64,000 nucleotides of DNA from CAYWIT01 sp964458415 (GTDB lineage Bacteria > Pseudomonadota > Alphaproteobacteria > Micavibrionales > UBA2020): positions 1 to 64,000 of the forward strand of contig CAYWIT010000003.1 of the NCBI GenBank assembly GCA_964458415.1, read 5' to 3'. Made by a program: the position numbers and the translations under genes. Below the pieces are notes generated by a model. It was not told the DNA's origin, made no database searches, and was given only the letters and a program-made list of their open reading frames with translations. Numbering within the stretch: the first letter of the stretch is position 1; every line of letters begins with the position of its first letter. Shown here piece by piece: positions 35,530 through 42,601 of the stretch.

Positions 35530-35906
35530 ACGCGGTACTGGCAATTTTTTTAGGCGGCGGTCTGGGAGCCGTGTCGCGGCATTTCAGCATCATCTGGGCC
35601 GCGCGGCTGTTTGGCGAGGGCTTTCCGGCAGGAACCCTATTGGTGAATGTCGCCGGGTCGCTGCTGATCGGTTTTCTACTGGAAGGATCGGCACTGAAAT
35701 GGAACCTGCCGCTGGAACTGCGTGCCTTGCTGGTCACCGGTTTTCTGGGGGGATTTACCACATTTTCGGCCTTTTCCTTTGATTTTTACAAGCTGGTGGG
35801 CACGGCGCAGATGCAAATGGCGGCTATCTATGTGATGCTATCCGTTGTGCTGTCGCTGGCAGCGGTTTTTGGCGGTGTTTTTCTGGCACGGGGGATTTTT
35901 CAGTAA
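35526..35906 (+). CDS. crcB: Fluoride ion channel CrcB/Fluc
   Basis: A 126-aa four-helix membrane protein that exports fluoride as a dual-topology dimer. Motifs: FLGGGLGAVSRH, GTLLVNVAGSLLIGFL and the signature GFLGGFTTFSAFSFD. The start ATG overlaps rarA by 4 bases and the stop overlaps rluC by one base. With no upstream space there is no fluoride riboswitch here. Confidence 0.96.
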   Translation: MNAVLAIFLGGGLGAVSRHFSIIWAARLFGEGFPAGTLLVNVAGSLLIGFLLEGSALKWNLPLELRALLVTGFLGGFTTFSAFSFDFYKLVGTAQMQMAAIYVMLSVVLSLAAVFGGVFLARGIFQ

Positions 35907-36886
35907 TGGCGGAGAGTGTAAAGGTACAAGATCAGGATGATGGCCAGCGGCTCGACCGCTGGCTGAAGAAATATTATCCGGCGCTTGCGTTCGGGCAGAT
36001 GCAGAAAATACTGCGGACCGGACAGGTGCGGGTGGATGGCAAGCGGGCCAAGGGTGAAACGCGCCTTGTGGCGGGTCAGGAAGTGCGTATTCCGCCGCAA
36101 CTGGAGGCTCCGGCGGAGGGGAAAGACAAAGCCTTGTCTCCGAAAGAGGTTGCTTTCATCCGCTCGCTGATCGTTTATGAAGACGAGCATATGATCGCCA
36201 TCAACAAGCCCGCCGGTTTGGCCGTGCAGGGCGGGACAAAAATCGTGCGCCATATTGATGGATTGCTGGAGGGGCTGGCCGAGGATGGCGTGCGGCCGCA
36301 TCTGGTCCATCGGCTGGACAAGGATACTTCCGGTGTTTTGTTGCTGGCGCGGAATCCAAAAATTGCGCGGGCTTTGGGCGATATTTTTAAAGGCCGTGAT
36401 ATTCGTAAATATTACTGGGCGGTGACGGTTCCCGTGCCAGAGATCGAGCAGGGAAAAGTGAAAACGTCCCTTGCCAAAACGCAGGATGAAGATGGTACGG
36501 GAGAGCGTGTGCGTTCGGTGGCGCCAGAGGAAGGAAAAATGGCGCTGACGTATTATACGGTAATGGAGAGTGTGGGAAAAAAACTGGCCTGGGTTGCCTT
36601 CTGGCCCCGCACGGGACGAACCCACCAGATTCGTGTTCATGCCGTGGAGATGGGTTGTGCGCTGCTCGGAGATTTCAAGTATGATCCGCATCAGGATTTT
36701 TTTGACGACAAGCCGGAATTACCCAAGGTGCTGCATCTGCATGCCAGACGATTGATGTTTCGTCACCCTGTGACGGGAAAGCAGGTGGATATTTCCGCGC
36801 CGCTGGGGGCGGAAATGAAAAAAACATTCACTTACTTCGGATTTAATGCGAATGACAAGAGTGATCCTTTCGCCGAGGTGGAATAA
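35906..36886 (+). CDS. rluC: 23S rRNA pseudouridine synthase, RluC/RluD family
   Basis: A 326-aa enzyme. An N-terminal S4 RNA-binding domain (about residues 13-65: RLDRWLKKYYPALAFGQMQKIL, VRVDGKR) is followed by the catalytic domain with HRLDKDTSG, catalytic Asp138, and ARTGRTHQIRVHA-type sequence (PRTGRTHQIRVHAVEMG). The context rarA-crcB-rluC is conserved in alphaproteobacteria and supports RluC. Exact target uridines cannot be read from the sequence. Confidence 0.93.
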   Translation: MAESVKVQDQDDGQRLDRWLKKYYPALAFGQMQKILRTGQVRVDGKRAKGETRLVAGQEVRIPPQLEAPAEGKDKALSPKEVAFIRSLIVYEDEHMIAINKPAGLAVQGGTKIVRHIDGLLEGLAEDGVRPHLVHRLDKDTSGVLLLARNPKIARALGDIFKGRDIRKYYWAVTVPVPEIEQGKVKTSLAKTQDEDGTGERVRSVAPEEGKMALTYYTVMESVGKKLAWVAFWPRTGRTHQIRVHAVEMGCALLGDFKYDPHQDFFDDKPELPKVLHLHARRLMFRHPVTGKQVDISAPLGAEMKKTFTYFGFNANDKSDPFAEVE

Positions 36887-36892
36887 GAGAAT

Positions 36893-37960
36893 ATGCGGGC
36901 AGTCTGGCTTATCCTCAAAAGCCTGTTCTGGGCTTTTTTAGCTCTCGTTACGGTTGTTACCATTGTTCTGCTGACGGTCGATTTCAATTTTCTGAAGGAA
37001 AAGATTGAAAAGGCCGCTTCAGAAGCTCTGGGGCAGGATATCCGGATCGCAGGGGATATTCATGCGGGGATAGAGAGCTTGCGGCCGTCTTTAGGATTGC
37101 GCGATGTCAGTGCGGGAAGTGTTCAAATAGGGCTTCTTGAATTCACCCTTTCACCCGAGCGGAAAGAGGCTGCTGTTCCCAGACAATTTCTTGTCCATGC
37201 GCGGGATGTATTTTCAGAGGGTAGAAAGCTGGGTGATTATCGTTTGAAGGTACAGCTGGACCCACAGGGGATTTCGGCACCGGAAGTTGAGGGGCATCTT
37301 GGCAAGGCGGGCCTGAAGGGAAATTTCAGCTATCTTGAAAATAAGCTTCATATCGACGTGGCTCTCTCCAGTGTCGATTATAGCGAGATTACGGGGAGCT
37401 TTCAAGGCGGCAAGGCACGGGCGGCCCTGAAACTGGACGGGATAGGGGCCACGCAATCCGCCATAATGTCCACCCTGAATGGAGAGTTCTGGCTGGCGGG
37501 GGGGGAGGGTCGCATGCAGGCAGAAGGTTTCCGCCTTTGGGCGAGCAGCCTGATTTCCGCGCTATTCGTGGAAAAAGAGAAAGAGGTGAAGATTCATTGC
37601 TTGATCGCAGATTTTGACATTATCAACGGCATTGCCTATACGAAATTGTTTTTTCTGGATACGGAGCAAGCCGTTGTAACGGGAGAGGGAACGATTGATT
37701 TTATCAAGGAAATTGTGGATATGAAGTTTTCTCCGCGCCCCAAAAAAAGCAGCCTGATATCTCTGGCGACGCCGGTTCTTGTGCGCGGGCCGTTTGATGA
37801 CGTGAGTGTCAAGCCGTCGCCGGGAGCGGTGGCGGGAAAAGTCGGTGGCCTGCTGCTGGGCGCTGTAAACCCTGCGGCGGCATTATTGCCGCTCATGAAA
37901 ATGGGGGCAGGGGATAAAGGGGCATGCAAGGCTTATCTGGAGGAATACGGCGCGTTATGA
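36893..37960 (+). CDS. AsmA-like membrane-anchored protein
   Basis: A 355-aa protein with one N-terminal membrane anchor (LILKSLFWAFLALVTVVTIVLLTV) followed by a beta-rich periplasmic part of AsmA type (FLKEKIEKAASEALGQDIRIAGDI; later LNGEFWLAGGEGRMQAEGF and a C-terminal GTIDFIKEIVDMKFSPRP). AsmA-family proteins are linked to outer-membrane lipid transport and biogenesis. In related genomes an HAD phosphatase often occupies this slot between rluC and the ATP12 gene; here it is missing. It overlaps the next gene by 4 bases. Confidence 0.8.
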   Translation: MRAVWLILKSLFWAFLALVTVVTIVLLTVDFNFLKEKIEKAASEALGQDIRIAGDIHAGIESLRPSLGLRDVSAGSVQIGLLEFTLSPERKEAAVPRQFLVHARDVFSEGRKLGDYRLKVQLDPQGISAPEVEGHLGKAGLKGNFSYLENKLHIDVALSSVDYSEITGSFQGGKARAALKLDGIGATQSAIMSTLNGEFWLAGGEGRMQAEGFRLWASSLISALFVEKEKEVKIHCLIADFDIINGIAYTKLFFLDTEQAVVTGEGTIDFIKEIVDMKFSPRPKKSSLISLATPVLVRGPFDDVSVKPSPGAVAGKVGGLLLGAVNPAAALLPLMKMGAGDKGACKAYLEEYGAL

Positions 37961-38658
37961 AGAAGTTTTATAAATCAGTAGTTGCAGGAACGGCGCCGGG
38001 TGGACATGTTGTGCGGCTGGACGGAAAAGTTCTGAAAACGCCCTTGGGGCATAACCTTGTTCTCCCTTTTGCGATGCTGGCGGAAAAAATAGCGGCGGAA
38101 TGGGAGAGGCAGGGGCCGGAGATCAAGCCTGACACCATGCCCCTGACACAGCTGACCAATGTGATGCTGGATAAAGCGATGGGCGCGGATCGTGCTGTTC
38201 TGAATGAGGAGGTTTTGAGGTTTAGCGGTTCTGATCTGATTTGTTACTTCGGAACATATCCGGCGGATCTTGTCGCACGTCAGGAAGAAAACTGGCGGCC
38301 TCTCCTCCAGTGGATGCAGGAAAGATATGATATTATTCTTGAGGCTGTTTCCGGCATCCGGTACCACACGCAGCCTGAATCCGCTCTGGGGGGGATTAAA
38401 GCGGTTGTGACAGGCCTTTCCCCTGCGGCTTTTACCGTTGTGCAAGCGGCGACAGGAATGACGGGATCAATCGTGATCGCCCTCGCCATGCTGGAAGGGC
38501 GGCTGGATGCGGAGGGGGCTTTTCAAGCTGCCGCTGTGGATGAGATTTACCAGCTGGAAAAATGGGGCGAGGATGCTTTGGCCCGCAAACGGCTTGATTA
38601 TCTCCGGCGCGAGCTGGAATCCGTCGCCTTATTCCGTGCACTTACAGCCAGCTTGTGA
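37957..38658 (+). CDS. ATP12 family F1-ATPase assembly chaperone
   Basis: A 233-aa protein. The family pattern is clear: FYKSVVAGTAPGGHVVRLDGKVLKTPLG, EWERQGPEIKPDTMPLTQLTN and the C-terminal DEIYQLEKWGEDALARKR. In mitochondria ATP12 helps assemble the alpha subunit of F1; alphaproteobacterial homologues are assumed to do the same. The start ATG overlaps the AsmA-like gene (ATGA) with GGAGG about 12 bases upstream. Its 3' end overlaps the convergent membrane-protein gene by 17 bp. Confidence 0.93.
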   Translation: MKKFYKSVVAGTAPGGHVVRLDGKVLKTPLGHNLVLPFAMLAEKIAAEWERQGPEIKPDTMPLTQLTNVMLDKAMGADRAVLNEEVLRFSGSDLICYFGTYPADLVARQEENWRPLLQWMQERYDIILEAVSGIRYHTQPESALGGIKAVVTGLSPAAFTVVQAATGMTGSIVIALAMLEGRLDAEGAFQAAAVDEIYQLEKWGEDALARKRLDYLRRELESVALFRALTASL

Positions 38659-39136
38659 TGTTGGTAACGGGCTTTCCCTCTTTCAGAAGCCTATAGCCGA
38701 TCCAGCAGCGGCGCAGCCACCAGAGGGCGAAGGGCACTGTAAAAGCCGTCGTGGTGGCGTATATCAGCAGGCGGTTGCTTTGCAGGAGCAGGTCCATTAA
38801 TTCGTCCGGATTCGAAACGGTTCCTGCGGAAATGGCGTCATACATCGGGGTCATGTCAATTTTCGTATAAAGAATGAGAGATGCCGCAACTGTCAGGACA
38901 GGAAGAATCACGCCGCCGCCAATCCAGAAGGTGCGGATCATCCATTGCAGATGACTTTCAAAAATGGTTCCCGCCGCTTCCTTCTTTTTCAGGTAGGTCA
39001 GGACAAGGACGATCAACATTGCGATGACGCCTGCCATCATTGTCGTCATGGAAAAATTTAGCAAAATGGACGCCGCATAAATCCCGTAAAACAGGGTGCA
39101 GAGTTTTGTCATGTTTTGTTTTGCGGTTTCTGTCAT
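38642..39136 (-). CDS. Small membrane protein, DUF4870/Tic20-like
   Basis: A 164-aa protein with four predicted membrane segments. The pattern SHLQWMIRTFWIGGG, then two hydrophobic segments ending LRRCWIGYRLLKEGKPV, resembles DUF4870 (Tic20-like) proteins; function unknown. The ribosome-binding site GGAGATAAAA lies in the 46-bp repeat that is also the end of mutL, so this gene probably once followed mutL by 2 bases. Now an ankyrin-repeat gene lies between them. Confidence 0.8.
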   Translation of the reverse strand: MTETAKQNMTKLCTLFYGIYAASILLNFSMTTMMAGVIAMLIVLVLTYLKKKEAAGTIFESHLQWMIRTFWIGGGVILPVLTVAASLILYTKIDMTPMYDAISAGTVSNPDELMDLLLQSNRLLIYATTTAFTVPFALWWLRRCWIGYRLLKEGKPVTNITSWL

Positions 39137-39177
39137 TTTTATCTCCGTCCAAAAAGTTTTTCAATATCGTGCAGCTT
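39132..39177 (-). repeat. 46-bp direct repeat, left copy
   Basis: Identical to 40708-40753. On the minus strand it reads as the last MutL codons (KLHDIEKLFGRR and stop) plus the ATG of the small membrane protein. Upstream codons are not MutL-like. Together with the right copy it brackets the ankyrin gene. Confidence 0.95.
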
Positions 39178-39376
39178 ACGTTCGGTGTAAGAAAGCTGCT
39201 GGTTCCGCTTCAAATATTAACAGTTGGCTAAAAAACTCAAAGCGGTTATTTGGATGAAGCCGTGCGATTAGGAAATCTCCTGTATTTTCAAATGATACAA
39301 GATTCCTTGCTTCGCATGGAATGACAAAAAAGAGGATTTTCAGGAGCCTATTAAAGGATAAAGACGCCGTATCCGT
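39178..39376. other. Non-coding left part of the bracketed segment
   Basis: About 200 bases with no gene. It holds a REP-like hairpin (39302-39322) and, just after the ankyrin stop, a weak AGACG/CGTCT stem. No transposon ends or integrase remnants were recognised. Confidence 0.5.
39302..39322. repeat. REP-like palindrome
   Basis: ATTCC-T-TGC, loop TTC, GCA-T-GGAAT: a 9-bp stem with one T-T mismatch. The form recalls dispersed palindromes of other bacteria. I found no second copy in this window. Confidence 0.4.
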
Positions 39377-40540
39377 CTAAAGTCGCAGTTTATCATGTGA
39401 ACTTCTTGGACCCTCGGGGGTTTTCTTCCCGTAGATATCGTCTAAAAATTCAGGGACCTTGGAATTCCACCCAAAGCTAGAGTGCGTTGGCCTTGGCGAT
39501 CCTGCATCTGCCAAAGCCTTGATCGCCCCCATGTACTTTGGCTGACTTCTGCCCCAGGCCTCGCAGGCAAAATCGATAGCACGATGTTCTGTATTATGGA
39601 GGGGCTTAATGTAAACCGCATTTACATCTGCCTTGGCCTCGACCAGAAGGTGAACCATTTCCGCTTGCTGGTTTTTTGCGGCCAGCATCAGAGGTGTAAA
39701 CTCTTTTGCATCCCTTTGATTGATATCGCAACCAGCGGCTACAAGCCGTGCCATCTCCGTGGTGTTTCCCTGAACAGCGGCTGCAAAAATCCGGGAATGG
39801 TCATCCTTCATGCCGGCATCGTCATTCTTGATGCCATAGCTTTGCAGGATTTCTATTGTTTTATGCCGCCCGTAGGCCCCTGCCACGGCCATTGGCGTGA
39901 ACCCTGATGCATTGGGGGCATCCAGTTTCGCGCCTGCGGCCACCATAGCGCTGATCATTTTATCATCGCCGATTTCAAGCGCCAAATCCAGCGGCGACAG
40001 ATGTACATTAAAAGAAACTCCAAAAGATTTTGGCAAAGTGTCGTCTGTAAACAGGACGCGCCCTGCGGCATCTTTTGCTTGATTATAGGGATTGTATGTT
40101 GCCCCCGGATCAGCTCCCATAGCCATCAGCTCCAGCATCGTTGGAACGTCATGATTTAGTACAGCCGCATGCAGGGCGGTCATCTGTCCGGCAACTTGTT
40201 GGCGATCATTCGGGGAGATTCCGTGCGTTATTGCCAATTCGCGGACAACAGATGTCATTCTCTCGTTGGCAGCGAAGGCAAGGATGCCAGCATGGAGCGG
40301 AAACTGAAAGGCGGGACAGTCTTTATCCTCACGATGACCCAAAAGATCTTTTGCGGCGGCCTCGTTCCCAGTCTTGATTGCCGTATAGAAATCACGCGCA
40401 TAATCTATTTTTTGGGGCGTTCGGTAGCCACCAGTCGGACCCCTCATCGTGATGGCATCCGCCATGCCTTCAATAATATCTGCCGGAGTGCTCGCTACTT
40501 TGGCTACTAATTCCCAAGCATTTCTAAGAAATCTTGACAT
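39377..40540 (-). CDS. Ankyrin-repeat protein
   Basis: About 387 aa. After a 50-residue helical N-terminus come ankyrin-like units: TALHAAVLNHDVPTMLELMAMGADP, SPLDLALEIGDDKMISAMVAAGAKLDAP, TPMAVAGAYGRHKTIEILQSYG, RIFAAAVQGNTTEMARLVAAGCDIN and TPLMLAAKNQQAEMVHLLVEAKADVN, with a last degenerate unit. No signal peptide or enzyme domain is visible. ATG 40540 has GGAG 6 bases upstream. It lies between the 46-bp repeats and between mutL and its former neighbour, so it looks acquired. Ankyrin proteins bind other proteins; the partner is unknown. Confidence 0.85.
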   Translation of the reverse strand: MSRFLRNAWELVAKVASTPADIIEGMADAITMRGPTGGYRTPQKIDYARDFYTAIKTGNEAAAKDLLGHREDKDCPAFQFPLHAGILAFAANERMTSVVRELAITHGISPNDRQQVAGQMTALHAAVLNHDVPTMLELMAMGADPGATYNPYNQAKDAAGRVLFTDDTLPKSFGVSFNVHLSPLDLALEIGDDKMISAMVAAGAKLDAPNASGFTPMAVAGAYGRHKTIEILQSYGIKNDDAGMKDDHSRIFAAAVQGNTTEMARLVAAGCDINQRDAKEFTPLMLAAKNQQAEMVHLLVEAKADVNAVYIKPLHNTEHRAIDFACEAWGRSQPKYMGAIKALADAGSPRPTHSSFGWNSKVPEFLDDIYGKKTPEGPRSSHDKLRL

Positions 40541-40707
40541 TATACTCTCCATCATTTTCTAGAGTGCAACCTGTGCGCCGCCCACTCTTTTCCTTACGCC
40601 AATGGTACTATAAAACCATTGATAATATGTTAAATATAAAAAATATATATAAATAACAATCACTTCAGGAGAGGGCAGAGGTTGATCGGTGGTTCTTTGC
40701 AGATTCC
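40541..40707 (-). promoter_or_regulatory. AT-rich promoter region of the ankyrin gene
   Basis: The stretch 40600-40670 is far more AT-rich than its surroundings and has several TATA-like boxes on the minus strand (for example TTAACA with TATAGT 15 bases on). Hairpins CAATGG/CCATTG (40600-40621) and AGAGTG/CACTCT (40561-40588) lie in the probable leader. The last 20 bases (on the minus strand ATGACGGAATCTGCAAAG) copy the first six codons of the small membrane-protein gene with several changes. Confidence 0.4.
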
Positions 40708-40753
40708 GTCATTTTTATCTCCGTCCAAAAAGTTTTTCAATATCGTGCAGCTT
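40708..40753 (-). repeat. 46-bp direct repeat, right copy
   Basis: The native end of mutL: the codons for KLHDIEKLFGRR, the stop, two bases and an ATG that now begins only a short dead frame (MTESAK, then unrelated residues). Identical to 39132-39177. Confidence 0.95.
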
Positions 40754-42565
40754 GAGCTCAACGTAGGTGGGGCGTCCGTGATTACACTGCCCGGAATGGG
40801 GCGTTTGTTCCATCTGGCGCAGCAGCGCGTTCATTTCGTCTGTGGTCAGGCGTCGACCGGCCCGCACCGAACCATGGCAGGCCATGGTCGAGCAGATTTC
40901 TTCCAGCTTTGTTTTCAAACTGAGCGTTTCGCCAAAGGCCGATATATCATCCGCCAGATCGCGCACCAGCGATTGCGCATTCATATTTCCGAGAAGCGCC
41001 GGCGTTTCCTGCACAACGATGGCGCCGGGCCCGAAGGAGTCGATGACAAGACCCAGATCCTCCAGCTCGGTTTTCCGGCTCAGCAGGCGTTCAGCGGAAA
41101 GGGCGTCCATTTCAACGACCTCGGGGAGCAGCAAAGGTTGTCTGGAGATGCCGCCGGCGGTCAGGGCTTTTTTCATTTTTTCGTAGACAAGACGTTCGTG
41201 CGCGGCATGCTGATCCACCAGAACAAGACCGTCTTCGGTCTGGGCCACGATATAGGTTTCGTGAATTTGCGCGCAGGCAGCCCCCAGCGGATAATCAGCG
41301 GCGGGTTCCGGCGCGGCAGATTGTTGTGCACGGGCGCCGGGCGGCAGGGTCATTTCCGGCAGCGGCGTGGGGCAGACTGCGCTCTGGCGGTAATAGCTGC
41401 CGGTATAGGACGCGCCTGACATGCCCTTCATATTTTTATAGGAAGGCTGATGCTGGCGATATTCGCCATCCCACGGGAGGGGTGAGTCTGGAGCTGTGTG
41501 GCCGCCGGATGTCTGAAAGGCCTGTAAGGTGTCGGTTGCAACTGTGGTGGAAGCACGGTGTCCGGCCTCGGCAATGGCGTGGCGTAATCCGCCGACAATC
41601 AGCCCGCGAACAAAAGCCGAGTCCTGAAACCGGACCTCTGCTTTGGCCGGATGCACGTTGACATCGACCATGTCCGGCGCGAGATCGAGAAAGAGACAGA
41701 GCATCGGGTGGCGGTTGCCGGCCAGAAAATCCATATAGGCGCCGCGCACGGCGCCGGTCATGAGCTTATCCTTGACTGGGCGGCCATTGACAAAAAGATA
41801 TTGGTGCTGGGCGGTGCCGCGATTGAGCGTTGGCAGTCCGGCATAGCCGGAGAGTCGTAAATCATCACGCTGGGCGTCTATACGGAGGGCATTTTCCGCA
41901 AATTCGCGGCCCATGATCTGGCGTAATCTCTCCAGACGGCTTTCGTAAAGATCGCCACGGGCGGCGGGGAGGTCGAAAGATTCCTTTTCATCCGTTATCA
42001 GGCGAAAATGAATGTCGGGATAGGCCATGGCCAGACGCTCGGTCATTTCTCGAATGGCCTGATTTTCTGCGCGGGGAGATTTAAGAAATTTGAGCCGCGC
42101 GGGGGTGGCATAAAACAGGTCGCGGACCTCGACTTTGGTGCCTTGCTGCAGGGCCGCTGGCGTTACGGCGGATTTTTTTCCGCCTTCAACGGAGATGGAA
42201 AAAGCGCCTATTTCCGGATTTTCACGGGGGCGGCTGGTGATGGTCAGGCGGCTGACCGCGCCGATAGAGGGCAGGGCTTCGCCACGAAATCCTAGAGACT
42301 GGATATGCACAAGGTCGTTATCCGGCAGTTTCGAGGTGGCGTGGCGGTCTACGGCCATGGCAAGCTCGTCCGCGTTCATGCCGATGCCGTCATCGGTGAT
42401 GGTCATCAGGCTTGCGCCGCCGTCACGCACGGATATGTCAATGCGGGAGGCTCCGGCGTCAATGGCGTTTTCCACCAGTTCCTTGATGGCGGCGGCGGGG
42501 CGCTCGATAACCTCGCCTGCGGCGATCTGGTTGATCAGCGTTTCTGGCAGATGACGGATAGGCAT
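40715..42565 (-). CDS. mutL: DNA mismatch repair protein MutL
   Basis: A 616-aa mismatch-repair ATPase. The N-terminal GHKL domain has IAAGEVIERPAAAIKELVENAIDAG, DDGIGM, HATSKL and GFRGEALPSI. The C-terminal domain carries the endonuclease motif DQHAAHERLVYE, with ACHGSVRAG and CNHGRPT metal-site motifs, so it should be a nicking MutL. A Pro/Ser/Gln-rich linker separates the two. Its last 15 codons are part of the 46-bp repeat. Confidence 0.98.
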   Translation of the reverse strand: MPIRHLPETLINQIAAGEVIERPAAAIKELVENAIDAGASRIDISVRDGGASLMTITDDGIGMNADELAMAVDRHATSKLPDNDLVHIQSLGFRGEALPSIGAVSRLTITSRPRENPEIGAFSISVEGGKKSAVTPAALQQGTKVEVRDLFYATPARLKFLKSPRAENQAIREMTERLAMAYPDIHFRLITDEKESFDLPAARGDLYESRLERLRQIMGREFAENALRIDAQRDDLRLSGYAGLPTLNRGTAQHQYLFVNGRPVKDKLMTGAVRGAYMDFLAGNRHPMLCLFLDLAPDMVDVNVHPAKAEVRFQDSAFVRGLIVGGLRHAIAEAGHRASTTVATDTLQAFQTSGGHTAPDSPLPWDGEYRQHQPSYKNMKGMSGASYTGSYYRQSAVCPTPLPEMTLPPGARAQQSAAPEPAADYPLGAACAQIHETYIVAQTEDGLVLVDQHAAHERLVYEKMKKALTAGGISRQPLLLPEVVEMDALSAERLLSRKTELEDLGLVIDSFGPGAIVVQETPALLGNMNAQSLVRDLADDISAFGETLSLKTKLEEICSTMACHGSVRAGRRLTTDEMNALLRQMEQTPHSGQCNHGRPTYVELKLHDIEKLFGRR

Positions 42566-42601
42566 GGTTCTTTATACCGCAGCCCAAAGGGGGCGAAAAG
42601 C

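Noticed and set aside
35484..35530. Fluoride riboswitch upstream of crcB
   Set aside because: crcB overlaps rarA by 4 bases, so any riboswitch would have to lie inside rarA coding sequence; no such motif is seen.
39178..40707. Insertion sequence as the origin of the ankyrin segment
   Set aside because: The inner ends of the segment are not inverted repeats of each other, no transposase frame exists, and the repeat is far longer than a normal target-site duplication.
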